Positions 21,300 through 33,109 of a DNA stretch of 64,000 nt are shown here, piece after piece. The notes below the pieces were generated by a model, which made no database searches, was not told where the DNA came from, and was given only the letters and a program-made list of their open reading frames with translations. Within the stretch, counting starts at the first letter, position 1. Each line of letters begins with the position of its first letter. This DNA is from Halocaridina rubra (lineage: Eukaryota > Arthropoda > Malacostraca > Decapoda > Atyidae), in the NCBI GenBank assembly GCA_037179515.1, contig JAXCGZ010020839.1:90001-154000 (forward strand), written 5' to 3'. The position numbers were made by a program, and so were the translations under genes.

Positions 21300-22136
21300 A
21301 TGGCTAGATTAGGTGGAAATGTTTTGGAATGGATAAAAACTTACTTAGAAGGAAGGGAACAGAGGATTAGAGTAAGACACTCAGTGTCTGAATGGAGAAG
21401 AGTTAGTAGTGGAGTTCCACAGGGTTCAGTTTTAGGGCCACTTTTCTTCCTTGTATATATAAATGACCTACCAGAGTCTGTAAATTCATTCATGAATATG
21501 TTTGCAGATGATGCAAAGATTGTGAAGAAAGTAAAAAACGAGAACAATGGTAGAGAACTTCAGGAGGATCTAAATAATCTGCATGAGTGGTCAGAAAAGT
21601 GGCTAATGAAATTCAATACTTCAAAATGTAAGGCAATGAGAATGGGTACAAGTGCAAGAAGGCCTAAGCTTGACTACTCGGTGGCTGGAGTACAACTTCA
21701 AGAGACAGAAAATGAGAGAGATCTAGGAGTAAACATACTGGCAGATTTGTCTCCAGAAATACATATAAATGGCATAGTAAGGGCAGCATATGCATTCTTA
21801 TCAAATGTAAGGGTAGCCTTCAGGCACATGGACAAGGAAATGTTCAGAAATATTTATGTAACCTATGTGAGGCCAAAACTCGAATATGCAGCCCCCTTTT
21901 GGAATCCGCACTTGAAAAAGCACATAGCTAAGCTTGAAAAAGTTCAAAGACATGCCACGAAACTGGTGCCAGAAATACGCAATCTCAGTTATGATGAGAG
22001 GCTGAGGGAATTAGACTTACCATCACTCGAAGCTAGAAGAGTGAGGGGGGATATGGTGACAGTCTTTAAATTCCTTCATGGTTATGATAGAGTGGATAGG
22101 GATCGATATTTTGATATAGCTGGCTCTAGAACTTGA
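21300..22136 (+). pseudogene. LINE RT second half and C-terminal region
   Basis: Open from the RT palm (SGVPQGSVLGPLFF, FADDAKIV) into the C-terminal region, ending at a TGA where other copies encode RTRGH. The frame resumes after the stop to about 22293. Confidence 0.75.
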
Positions 22137-22461
22137 GGTCATAGTTTGAAGCTTCGTAAGAAAACTTCTTTGCAGGATGTAAGGAAATACTTTTTCAGTG
22201 TAAGAGTAGTTGATAATTGGAATTCGCTAAGCGAGGAGGTAGTTAATGCTATCTCAATCCATAGTTTTAAGGACAGGTATGATAAGTATCACTAAGTCTA
22301 AAATGGAACCGATGAGGAGACGGGAAGATACGAGCTTTGGGCTCTTTCCCGTAAACACAATTAGGTAATCACAATTAGGTAATCACATGGGAATTAAGGA
22401 GATACCCTGGGTTGGGAGGGGGTAGGGGGTGAAAAGTACGATTTTCTGGCAACTTTAACGT

Positions 22462-22970
22462 GTGCTGGTGCCAGGTGTAAAACGAAGGGGTTCTATCTAA
22501 ACTATAAATAGCAAAAAATTGCCCTTTTATGTAATTATTCATAGTAAAATAATGTCATAAACGACTATGTTTTGATATTCTTTCATTGTACTGTATTTTA
22601 CATCAATTTAACTTAGATAATCAACGTTTCTGTATGATAACTACATCACTAGGGATGTAAGCAAGTGTTGGTGCCAGGTATAAAGGAAAGGGCTCTATAT
22701 AAATTATAAATAGCAAAAAATTGCCCTTTTATGTAAGTATTCATAGTAAAACAATGTCATAAATGACGATGTTTTCATATCCTTTTGTTGTGTTGCATTT
22801 TACATCAATTAGACTTAGATAATCAGTATTTCTGTACGATAACTTCGTAACTAGGGATGGAAGCAAGTGTTGGTGCCAGGTGTAAAAGGATTTGGCTCTA
22901 TCTAAACTATAAACAGCAAAAAATTGCCCTTCTATGTAAGTATTCATAGTAAAATAATGTCATTAATAAC
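22462..22970 (+). repeat. 203-bp satellite, about 2.5 units
   Basis: Units start at 22462, 22665 and 22867 with GTGYTGGTGCCAGGT. Shared internal phrases are ATAAATAGCAAAAAATTGCCC and TTCATAGTAAAA. The last unit is cut by the next LINE fragment. Confidence 0.85.
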
Positions 22971-23347
22971 CCTTACATTTGATTAGAAGACATAAGCTGC
23001 CCTTACTCTACCATTTATATGTATTTCTGGAGACAAATCTGCCAGAGTGTTTACTCCTAGATCTCTCTCATTTTCTGTCTCTTGAAGTTTTACTCCAGTC
23101 ACCGAGTAGTCAAGCTTGGGCCTTCTTGCACTTGTACCCATTCTCATTACCTTACATTTTGAAGTATTGAATTTCATTAGCCACTTTTCTGACCACTCAT
23201 GCAGACTATTTAGATCTTCCTGAAGTTCTCTACCATTGTTCTCGTTTCCAACTTTCTTCACAATCTTTGCATCTTCTGCAAACATATTCATGAATGAATT
23301 TACAGACTCTGGTAGGTCATTTACTTATACAAGGAAGAAAAGTTTGT
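22971..23347 (-). mobile_element. LINE copy 11, internal fragment
   Basis: Minus-strand fragment covering the end of RT and the start of the C-terminal region (open at 22983-23291). FADDAKIV has become FAEDAKIV, so a catalytic Asp is lost. It is cut at 23347, next to the 5' LTR of the gypsy element. Confidence 0.85.
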
Positions 23348-23352
23348 GTATG

Positions 23353-25488
23353 TGTGACAGAGTGTTTTGCTCCAAGTCACTAGAGGTCTTTATAGTTGTC
23401 TTATTAGTGATTTTAATGTCTTTGATCTGTCATTTCTATTCTTACTAAAAAAAAAAAATAAAGCAGATTATGATTATTTGCAATTTTTATTTCAATATAT
23501 TGCTAATTTTAAATATCTCTTGTTCAATATTATTGTACGTGTAGAAAGCATGATCCCAGTATAAAAATCTCCCTCCTATTTCTCTGTTCTCTGTTTTTTT
23601 CTCGTGTAGTGATGACGTAGTGCTGATGATGTATCTTGTAAATATATTGTTTACACAATTTTCTTATTATGAAATGGCTCTTGCTGATAACGTTTGTTTT
23701 ATTATAAAAATTGCTCTTGCCTTCTAGATACATTTCAGTAGCTTCTTGATTATTTGAATACTTAAAACTCAATCTCCTGCAATGCAAAGAACATTCTGCA
23801 GATTGTTCGCCAGTAACTTGTTTTGCTCATAATATTTTCGTTTTTTTTTTATTTGCTTCTGCTTGTTGCACCTAAATTACTGTCTCTCCTTTCCATTTCT
23901 GCCATAATTGCATGATCAGTTATATGATCAGTTACTGCTCTGAATATATATACAACAGAGGGTCGAATGATTATGTCACTAAAAGGGAGGATTAATCGTC
24001 CTCAATTGGAGGCCAAACAACCCAGAGGCAAGATCTCGCCTCAGCATTGAAGCTTGCTTCAAACTTTCTTACGTGGCGTCTTCACAGGAATTTATTTGAT
24101 ACAAATAAGATTAGAGAATGTGTATGGTAAAGCTCGTTGTTCCAGCAAATTTGGAAATTCGAGAAACTGTTTAAATTCGTTACTGATCAAATCTTTTACT
24201 GGTCAAATCCTAAGAAATGTTTCTCAGATTCCATTCCCATACAAAACGAACTTTTGTAGATTATCTAACTGGAGTCTCATTGACCAAATTTAATTCCTTG
24301 ACCTGGAAATTACCACCGATATTCATTGATAAGAACTTTCTTTCATTAAGGGTGCCAAAGTAAAATCTCGACCTTAGAAGATTGCTCAATACCACGTAAA
24401 AATCTATCCCATCTAACGAATTTTAATTTCATTTCACCCCTTTCTATCATCGTAAATAAAGTGTTTTATGTAAACACTTTTAAAAAACGTGTTTTTTTTT
24501 TTTGCTATATATTGCAAATAATTAACAATTTAACTAAAGTGTTTTAGTTATAAATTGCAAATAATTAGTAAGATTTTTTGTCCTGTTGGCATTGCAAATG
24601 TTTCTTGTTAACCACAGTTTAATGAATACATACTCTATATATCTTGATAATTCTTCATATATTTGGAATAAAGTGTTTTGAGTTATAAATTGCAAATACT
24701 TCAAAAGGTGATTTTGCCCTTTTTGCACTGCAAGTTTTTTTTTCTAACCAAAATTGAATGAATATATATATCTTTCATAGATGCCTCCTGTATCATAAAT
24801 ACAGTGTTTTACCATATAAATTGCAAATAATTAATAAGTAATTTTGCGCGATTGGCATTGGAAACGTTCATGGTTACCCACAATTTAAGGAATACATACT
24901 GTATTTGTCTCATTTATTCTTCATTTATTATGAATAAATTGTTTTTATGCTAATGCTGGCAAATAGTTAATGGTTTTGTATGCTCTTATGGTAGCATAAA
25001 TATTTCTGATTAACTGTGACTAACCAATATATTTTTATCCAGTAGAATAATATTGGAAACTCATTATTTGTGTGCTCGTGCCTTCAGTTTTCCCATTATT
25101 AATGGTGTGTCATTTCTGTTTCTGCAATTGCAGTGTCCTCTATTCTACTCTGCCTGTGTGACGAGGTGATCATCGAGGCCAAAGTCTTGGTATCCGTCTG
25201 TGGTGCCAGGAATTGAAACCATGCTCACCACCTCCAGGATTCGAGCCAGCAGTCCATAAGTTTAAATTTTAAATTTGTTCCAGCTTTCCAGAAATAAAAA
25301 TTTTTTGTGTCATTGCATTTCCAAAATGAAAAGGAAGTTGAATTCTTAGGTTCATTTAAATGAGTAGAGTAGTGGTAGAACGGGTAATTTAAGAAAACTG
25401 ATATATGTCCTGTCTGTCTGTGAGCTCTTACAAGAGGTCAGTACTTTGAGTCCCCTTAGTAAAACAGAAACTTAACAACCTCCCCACA
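23353..25488 (+). mobile_element. 5' LTR of Ty3/gypsy element
   Basis: 2136 bp from TGTGACAGAGTGTTTTGC to CTCCCCACA. The right boundary is fixed by the primer-binding site seven bases downstream, and both ends match the solo LTR at 19259. It contains the same about 130-bp internal repeats (24450-24960). The LTR would hold the promoter and polyadenylation signal. Confidence 0.85.
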
Positions 25489-25495
25489 ATACAAT

Positions 25496-25513
25496 TGGTG
25501 CCCAAACAGGGAC
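25496..25513 (+). promoter_or_regulatory. Primer-binding site, tRNA-Lys type
   Basis: TGGTGCCCAAACAGGGAC, continuing as TCGAAC, is complementary to the 3' end and T arm of a tRNA, closest to lysine tRNA as I know it (TGGCGCCCGAACAGGGAC). It lies seven bases after the LTR end, which supports the LTR boundary. Confidence 0.75.
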
Positions 25514-26286
25514 TCGAACAAACACTCTGATTTTGATAATTTTTTTTATTTGCTTTTTACATTGTACATGAAACTTGATTACCATTGGCTCAGACTATTG
25601 AAATGAATGAATCTTAGGCTGTGCACAAAAATTTTATTGCTAGAGACGTTGCATATCGGAAATTTTTTTTTAATTTTCAATATTAATTACGGTAACTAAT
25701 ATTTTCCTTATTTACTATGTAGTAAACAAAATTTCAGGAAATCTGCAGGAGATTATGTGGTAACAAAATGAAGAAATTCAGCATGACGAGAACACGTGTT
25801 ATTTAAGAGTTCATTTATTTGCGCGATAAGATTGAGTTTTAATGCATTAGTGTTTCATATATATCCGTTAAAAGGGTGATATTTGTTAGGATTTTTTATA
25901 ATTCTTTGGGATTTAGGAATTGAGAGTAAGCAGATTAAGTACTTTGCTTATAACTGAGTTTTTATATTCATGCATTGACTGCTCATAGATTGGGAAGAAA
26001 AACTTTGCCATCTGAGTTGTCACTCAAAAATAAATGTTCTCATTATTAGTAGAAGCCTGAGCAATTTAGCTGCCTTGTAAGCCGTTAGCTTATCTTTGGT
26101 GTATTTTGCATAGGATCTGTGCCCTTTTGGCAACACTCCAGAATTCTACTTACGACATTATACTTGTTTGTACTGCCATATATGCGCACATTCGCAGGCA
26201 CGACCGCTATACTTAACTTGTCTGTATTCTCTTGCACCAGGTGCTTGTGAATAAAATTCGTTGTTGCTCATTCCTTTCATCTACAC

Positions 26287-27066
26287 CAGTGGTTCTCAGC
26301 CGGGGTCCATGTAATATTCCTGGGGGTCCACAGACAAAATATAACAAATTGGGGGTCCACAGGCAAAATATAACAAATTGGGGGTCCACAGTGATATTTT
26401 GGTGGTCCTTAAAGCAATTCCACTTCAGAACGGTTTTTATTACTAAAAATAAAATTCCCATTGTAATTTACACCATATTGATATAAGTAGAGAATATATA
26501 TGAATGATTGTTTCTCACTTTATTTCTTTTATATTTCCTTTTGACCTATCTACTCACCCATTGGTCAGTGGCAAGAACAAATGAAGGTGAAAATCTCTTA
26601 TCTTTTCTCAAGCAGCAGGTGGCGAGCTTTAATACTTATTTTCAGGGCAATTATCTACCTTCCTTAGTGCGGTCTCTGACCTTTGATCGGCAATGACATA
26701 GGTCAAAGAGACTGCGCTTATTGAGGAAGGATTAATGGCATTAAGATCTTCAATAGCAGGGATGATTTCTGGTACAATTATTAACTCTCAGTGCCTATAA
26801 AAGTCAACATGACCCAAACAGTTCACTTCAGTTTTATGTTGAACTCCATTGTGACAAGGTAAGAGATATTAAAAACTTCCCAGTACATACACTCTTACGT
26901 TAATTTTTCTGAAATTCTCAGCTTCAGTATTAAAATCTTTTTTCCAATTTGAAAGTGTTAAAAACAAAATAAGCTTGTCTTTTGTCGAATAGCTATGAAG
27001 GGGTCCACCAATGAAAAAAAATAAGGGAAAAGGGGTCCATGGGTAAAAAAAGGTTGAGAACCACTG
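26287..27066. mobile_element. hAT-family MITE (780 bp)
   Basis: Terminal inverted repeats CAGTGGTTCTCAGCC at the left and its near-complement GGTTGAGAACCACTG at the right. An 8-bp target duplication flanks it, ATCTACAC (26279-26286) and ATCTTCAC (27067-27074), with one mismatch. These ends and the 8-bp duplication are typical of hAT elements. There is no transposase. A 31-bp motif with GGGGGTCCACAG repeats about 2.5 times near its left end. It sits within the gypsy leader region. Confidence 0.85.
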
Positions 27067-27419
27067 ATCTTCACCATAACCGCAGTTACTGCTGCATATT
27101 GCTGTTAAGCAGGTACAATTGCCATCCTGTATTACCAGTGTTTCATGCACTGTTTTGCAACAATTTGCTGCTGTTGCACTTGATTGTAATTTGAGTCACT
27201 TTCATAGTGAGGTTTGGGATCACCGTTACGTTTAAGTTTAAATTGTGGTGTTGAAGTTTTTCCTTGGTGTTGTGTGGTCCTCTCAATTTCTTTTTTTACT
27301 ATTGTAGAGATTTTTTTTTTGTGGTTGATTGTTTTGGCGTTCCGTTGTTGACTTCAGGAAACCACCATAGCAACCAGGCAATCACAGGAAACCAGGCAGT
27401 CACACCAAACCATCGAAAC

Positions 27420-28560
27420 ATTCGATGGGGACAGCTACCTTGACACGATGTTTGTTCTGGGTGAGCGATACGGCATGCCCGGAGAGAAGCTCCTTGAGTG
27501 GGCTTTTGAAAAGTTGGTTGCATGCCGAGCTGAGTTAGAGAGGAAAGCACACGGGCAGGAAAAGGCCCAAAGAGAAGACGAGCTTGCACTCGCATGGATT
27601 AAAACTGGAATCCCTGAAAGTGGTGCTTCACTCGGAAATGGGGACCAGCCTCTTTAGAGCCCCCCCCATATGGACATATGAGGACGACGGGAAGCAACCG
27701 CTCGATAATTACATTTGCTATATCAAAAGCCTTGCCACTGCTATTGATGGCACAGATGCTGAGAAGACTCGTTGGCTGCTCGCCTCCATGCCACCTCATC
27801 TGCTCAGCCTGGTCAGTGAATTCGAAGTGGGCAAATGAGGGACTACGAGAAAGTTAAACTCACACTCCTCACCTCACAGAATTTTTCACCAGCTGAGTCT
27901 TGTGCTAGGTTTATCTCTGTTTTCCCATTGAAGAAGGAGAACTGTAGTGCCTTTGGCAAATGCAAGACTTGCCTCTTTGATGATTGGTTGCGAGTTGCAA
28001 AGTATCCTCATGAGAAGTGGCATCCATTATTGATGTTTGATTCAATTGCCAATGACCTCCCCACGGATGTTCTTGCATATGTAGGGCCCAGCTTAAGGAT
28101 GAGATCAACTTCAAGAAAAGTTTAGCCGCTGTGACTGAGCACCTCCAGCACAACCAGCCTGGAGTACATCTCTTTGACCTTATGAGGGCAAGAAGGGACG
28201 ATCCCATGGCTCGTCCTCAGAGTGTCATCTCTCCCGCAACAGGCCATGATTCTCACTGGAAAGGAGATGGCAGGAACGGGAAGCACCAGGACCCTTCTCT
28301 GAACTTCAATCGTCCAGCTTATCCTCCTCATACTCCTAAGCCTTATTACAGCCATGCACCCACAGTCAAGAAGGACGACTCGGTAAGACCTAAGCCTTAG
28401 CAGCTTAGAGGCAAGGGCAGTTACCCTGCTCCACCTTCCGAGGGTTTTCAGCCAAACTCTAAGAGCCGCCACACTCCCTCTCACAGTGGCAGCCAGTATA
28501 AATGTCTGGCCACTCACTCAGCCCATGCCACAGAAACAATGGCAGAAAGGGCCATCAAGG
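27420..28560 (+). pseudogene. gag-like region of gypsy element
   Basis: Broken frames at 27448-27657, 27584-27838, 27835-28125 and 28131-28400. Recognisable stretches are ETFDGDSYLD-like sequence upstream of 27450, a capsid-like helical segment (AEKTRWLLASMPPHLL) and a proline-rich, basic tail. I see no intact zinc knuckle. Position between primer site and protease is the main reason for calling it gag. Confidence 0.55.
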
Positions 28561-28595
28561 ATAATGCCTAGGAACCACCGTACAAAGTTGCCAAT

Positions 28596-28787
28596 GTGCA
28601 ATTCATCGTACATGATGATCCCGAGATAGTCCCAACATGCCTAGGAACCATAAATGGTGTGGAAGCTGAGATAGCCCTCAACGCAGGGGCCAGTGGCATA
28701 TTTGTTGATGAGAGATTCGTCAGGAATAAAGATTTCACCAACAAGGTCGTTCGTGTGCGGGTTGCTGAAGGAGAACCTCAGATATGA
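28596..28787 (+). pseudogene. Retroviral-type aspartic protease domain
   Basis: The stretch VPTCLGTINGVEAEIAL followed by NAGASGIFVDERFV matches the flap-less start of a retropepsin, where the family has D-S/T-G-A. Here the catalytic Asp is Asn, so the copy is inactive. The frame ends at a TGA, but similar sequence continues to about 28980. Confidence 0.65.
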
Positions 28788-29174
28788 CACTGCTGTGTCA
28801 TTGACCTGGATTGCAAATACTACAAGGGAAAAGCCCCAGTTGTGGCATTGATTAGGCTAATGTACCCTGTCTTGTTGGGTTATGTACTGAATCTAGCTCC
28901 TATCTTCCAGGCCGACTTCTACCATGAGGACATTTTTCAGTGGAACATCCCTCAGGTGAAGTCACAACAAGCTATTTTAGCAGCAACTACTGGCTCTGAC
29001 GACAGAATTTGAACGATTCTTCAACTGACTCCATTAACTTGGCTGCAGTTAGTACCAGTAATGAGGAATGTGGAGTTTCCCTCTCTCTTACCAAATGATG
29101 CACCTCTAGAACCACTGAAATCCCGTCCAGACATCTCCAAACTGCAGCAGGACTGCCCCAGCCTCAAATGCTGA

Positions 29175-30340
29175 GTGCAACAGGCCACCAAGGGAAGAAT
29201 CTTTACGGTGATAGGAGGAGGCCAGATCACTTATGCCCTTGAAGATGGAGTCCTTCGTAGGCATGTGACTAAAGACAGCCACACCTTTAAACACTTGGTG
29301 TTGCCCGCTTTGTTGCACCACCAGGCTATGCATGTGGCACACCATTTACCTCTGTGTGGACACAGAGGCAAAGCAAAAACTCGGCACATCCTTCAGAAGG
29401 CTTTTGCATGACCAAACATATACGCCAAGGTAGACAGATACGGGGCTACTGCCCCATCTGTCAATGCTCCTCTACGGCACCGATACCGAAAGTCCCCATG
29501 GGTATAACTAAGCTCTCAAAGTAGCCATTTTCCAAGGTCGCTATTGACATATTAGGTCCTATTAATCTAGCTTTGTCCACAGGGAAACAGTTCCTCCTGG
29601 TATACGTCGACCTGGCAACAAGGGACCCGGATGCAGTGCCGCTATCTTCAATCATGACCAAAGCAGAAGCTCAGGCCCTATTAAAAATCTGCTCCAGGGT
29701 TGGCTTCCTTGAGCAGTTCTCTTCTGGCAATGTAAGTCAGTTTGCAAGTAGGCACTTTGAGGCTTTCTGTAATCTCTAGAAATGAAGCACATTCATACGA
29801 GTGTCTATCATGCCCAATCAAATGGAGCATGTGAATGCTATACCAGGACAGTGAAGCGATGTTTGCTCAAGCTAGTGATAGATATACCCAGGCAGTGGGA
29901 CAAGTATATCCCCGCTGCACTCTTCTCCTTCAGAGACATGCCTCACAACACTACCATATACTTGCCTTTTGAGCTGATTTATGGTCATAAGGTCAGAGGC
30001 CCAGTGGAATTCTTGGCAGAATGTTGGGACTTGCCTACCTTCAAGGATGATGATAGGGACATCCATGAGTATATTTTGAAGTTTTCGTCCCATCTCAAAA
30101 AGTCCTGGGAGGCTGCACAATTAGCCATTAAGGGTCACCAGCAGACTGCCAAGCTCCTCTTTGACAAGCGTGCCAGGCGTCATGCCTGACACCCAGAGAT
30201 TGAGCTCTGTTATTTTTTCCAACAGATACTCACAAGCTAATGCTACTCTGTGTTACCTCCGACAATTACATGTTAAATCTTGATGGCAATAATCGGAAAT
30301 ACCACATTAACCAGCTGAAGCTGTATCGTGAGGACACTTA
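29175..30340 (+). pseudogene. Integrase domain, located upstream of RT
   Basis: Zinc-binding part: a His-rich stretch HHQAMHVAHHLPLCGHRGK followed in a shifted frame (29447-29464) by YCPICQ. The catalytic core begins near 29536 with VAIDILGP, then FLLVYVDLATRDPDAVPL; the second Asp region is degraded (SGNVSQFAS). Glu is in the stretch HAQSNGACECYTRTVKRCL at 29811-29867. The C-terminal part includes PFELIYGHKVRGPVEFL and, near 30280, GNNRKYHINQLKLY. Frameshifts separate the parts. It would insert cDNA into the genome. Confidence 0.75.
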
Positions 30341-30589
30341 GACCCACAGGGATCCTGCTCTGGCACTCTCAGCAACCCCTACAGGTGCCCTCAGCAGCAG
30401 CAAGCCAGTTGCTCCATTATAGCCACTCCGTACCTCCAATTTTGGAGAACTCCTCCCTTGTGGTGGAGACAGACTTACGGGAGTGGAGTTTTTCAGAAGA
30501 GGCCCCTCTGGCCACAACCAAAGCCCTCGCAACTGAAGACATAACCTTAACTTTTGATGATGGTAAGGATCCTACAATTCCCACACACC

Positions 30590-31600
30590 GAAAGGAAATT
30601 GTGAGTAATTGCATTATTAACTCCAGACTGCAACCGAGTCAATGGGAACAGCTGAACAAGCTATTAGAGGACTACGAGAAAGTCTTCCACGACCTCCCAG
30701 GTACTACCACTACCCTTGAGCATCATGTCAGATTGACTGACCCAGAGCCGTTTTTGGCATTCCTATGGCCTTCCCCACCAGCTGTCCATACAGCTGAAGG
30801 AAGATCTTGACACTTGGGTCTGCCTTGGAATGGTTGAAAAGAGCTTTTCGCCTTGGTGTTTGCCATTACTGGCCGTGTGTAAGCGAGATGCACACATGTT
30901 CTGCCTCGACTGTCGTAAGCTTAACTCCCATACCATCTTTAATGGAGAGCCCATTGCCAACACTGAGCATATTTTCTCGTTACTCTCCCAAGCCCGCTAC
31001 CTGTCCAAATTGGATATGGCCAGTGAATTTTGACAAGTCCCTCTGAGCGAGACTACCAAGCCTCTAACAGCCTTTTCCACAAGATACGGTCTGTATCAGT
31101 TCAGGGTCATGCCTTTTGGTATGGTGAATGCCTCTGGCTGCTTCAGCTGACTCATGAGGACAGTATTGCAGGACCTCGGCAGTGTTTCATGCTTTATAGA
31201 CAACATCCTTATGCATTCTCAGGATTAGTCATCGCACCTCGTGACTTTTTGCAGAGTTCTCACTCATCTGAAACAACATGAACTTAATTTAAAGCCTTCC
31301 AAATGCGAGATTGGTTTCACACAATTGCATTATCTCAGCCACTTGGTCGGAGAAGAAGTTGTGTCCCCTTTACAGGACAAGGTGCAAGATATGGAGCAAC
31401 CTGCTACTGTCAGTCAACTGAGATCATTCTTGGGTAGTGTCAGCTACTACCAATGGTTCATTCCACAGTTTAATACTATCGCTGCCCCTTTGCAGCAAAT
31501 GACCTCCTCAAAGTGGGGTAAAACCTCCCCTGTTCAATGGACAGACAAGGTGGAGAGACCATTTTTCAAGCTCCTAGAAGCATTGGCGGGTTAGCCAGTA
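30590..31600 (+). pseudogene. Gypsy-type reverse transcriptase domain
   Basis: In order: the pre-RT segment QWEQLNKLLEDYEKVFHDLPG, then CLDCRKLNSHTIFN, SKLDMASEF, a shifted frame with YQFRVMPFGMVNAS, the catalytic box degraded to FIDNILMHS, and the thumb (LNLKPSKCEIGFTQLHYLSH, LRSFLGSVSYYQWFIPQF). Several frameshifts and an Asp-to-Asn change in the catalytic box disable it. Confidence 0.8.
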
Positions 31601-31602
31601 TT

Positions 31603-32050
31603 ACAACTGGTAAACCCCGATTTCCCCTTTATCTTGCAGACCAATGCCTCAGATGAAAGCCTGGGTGCTGTACTCTTGCAAGCCCAGTCAGACAACTCAG
31701 CAGAAGTAGCTCCAGTGTGAAATGCAAGCCACAGGCTTTGCCCAGCAGGGCGGAATTACTCCACAGTGGAGAAGAAATCTCTGGCTGCATATTGGGCCAT
31801 AAAGAAACTTGAAGTCCATCTGTATGGTCAACATTTTACACTGAGAACAGACCACCGTCCTCGCCTATGTTTACAGACTGCTGACAAACTGAATCCTCGG
31901 CTGAAAAGGTGGGCACTTTACCTGAATCTTTTCAAATTCACTGTCCAATATGTTGGAAAGGACAATAACCTCGCTGATCTATTAAGTCGATGGTCATTAC
32001 CCTCAAATGAGGAAGCTGGTGCCGTTAGCCTCAGTTTAACTAGTCTGTAA
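31603..32050 (+). pseudogene. RNase H domain, end of pol
   Basis: LQTNASDESLGAVLLQAQ (family DAS is NAS here), STVEKKSLAAYWAIKKLEV, LRTDHRP, and the usual end LADLLSRW, then SLPSNEEAG and a stop at 32048-32050. No integrase follows: about 720 bases of AT-rich sequence lead to the 3' LTR. RNase H would degrade the RNA template. Confidence 0.75.
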
Positions 32051-32769
32051 AGATTACTTCTCTCATGTGTTGTTTATTTTGATGTTTATCTTTTATATCT
32101 TTAATACTGTACTTGTTTATTTTAGCTTACGTATGTATTTCAGTTTCGTCATGTACGTGTAAAATGGGTATTACTTAGTTTTCTTTAGTATAGCGTGTTT
32201 ATGCACCCTTGTGGAACGTATCCATGTGTATTAACATTATTTCTTATAGAGAAGATGAAGAATATTTCTCTGATTGTAGTTTTATATTTCCTTATGTGGG
32301 ACTCTGAAAGCCAAAACATGGCGGAAACTTTAGTTTAGTGTTGAATAGCTGAAACTGTTTTAAATCCAGTCACCACTGTTAATGACGACTTGGTTCAAAA
32401 TTTTCCTTTTACGTATATTGTATTATTTTTGTATATTATTTTATTGCCTTATTACATGTGAAGAATTCTTAAACTTAAATATTGATATTATGTAATATTT
32501 AATTGTGATTTTAATTTTCCTGAATTTGAACTTGATCACATTCTTTTTATATTTTGCATGTTATTTAATGTTTTTTAATAAGAATTGCTCACCTTACTGA
32601 TAGTATGATATGTTCCAGGTGGATCCCATTTCTTTTTTATTTTTCTATAGGTTCTTTTCCCTTAAAAGGATCTCTCATCCTTCATAATAACACAGAAGTC
32701 ACCATAACTTCCTTTGTTCTTTTTTCGCCTTCTGTAGTAGAATTTTGTTAATTCTCTAGAGAGGGTCTT
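32051..32769 (+). other. Non-coding 3' region of gypsy element
   Basis: AT-rich with no coding similarity I can recognise. Around 32145-32260 a stretch (TTAGTATAGCGTGTTTATGCACCCTTGTGG in part) resembles sequence before the pogo/Tigger-like 3' block at 17370-17410, so an old fragment may be embedded. A short purine run AGAGAGGG precedes the LTR and may be the polypurine tract. Confidence 0.45.
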
Positions 32770-33104
32770 TGTGACAGAACATTTTGCTTAATGTCTCCAG
32801 AGGCTGTAGTAGATGCTTTATTAGTTAATTTAGTAACTTTTAACTGTCTTTTCTTTTCTTACTAAAATAATTCTCACTTCTTGCATTTGGCAGATTATGA
32901 TTATTTGCATTTATATTTCAGCTTATAGCTAATTTTAGATATATCTTGTTTAATATTCTTGTACGTGTAGAAAGCATGATCCCAACATAAAAATCTCCCT
33001 CCTATTTCTCTGTTCTCTGCTTTTCTCTCGTGGAGTGATGACGTAGTAATGACGTAATGATGATGTATCTTGTAAATACATTGCTTACACAATTTTCTTA
33101 TGAT
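32770..33104 (+). mobile_element. Truncated 3' LTR of gypsy element
   Basis: Begins TGTGACAGAACATTTTGC and follows the 5' LTR (23353-23665 equivalent) for about 335 bases, ending at ACACAATTTTCTTATGATTTTAT. There an inverted LTR starts. The remaining 1.8 kb of the LTR is missing. Confidence 0.75.
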
Positions 33105-33109
33105 TTTAT

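Larger units (their letters stand above)
17637..22388 (+). mobile_element. CR1-like LINE copy 10, interrupted by a solo LTR
   Basis: The left part (17637-19258) covers endonuclease, linker and the first half of RT; the right part (21233-22388) the rest. Breaks: TGA at about 18555 within the linker and TGA at about 22134 replacing an Arg codon. The two parts join exactly in consensus once the LTR and one copy of the 5-bp duplication TGCAT are discounted. Confidence 0.9.
23353..33104 (+). mobile_element. Ty3/gypsy retrotransposon with integrase upstream of RT (Gmr1-like order)
   Basis: 5' LTR, primer site, long leader with a hAT MITE, gag-like region (27420-28560), protease (28596-28790), integrase (29175-30340), RT (30590-31600), RNase H (31620-32050), then a non-coding tail and a truncated 3' LTR (32770-33104). 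No integrase follows RNase H. Gypsy elements normally place integrase last; the order here is that of Ty1/copia, while RT and RNase H sequences are gypsy-like. Many stops and frameshifts show it is dead. The left flank is LINE copy 11. Confidence 0.8.
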
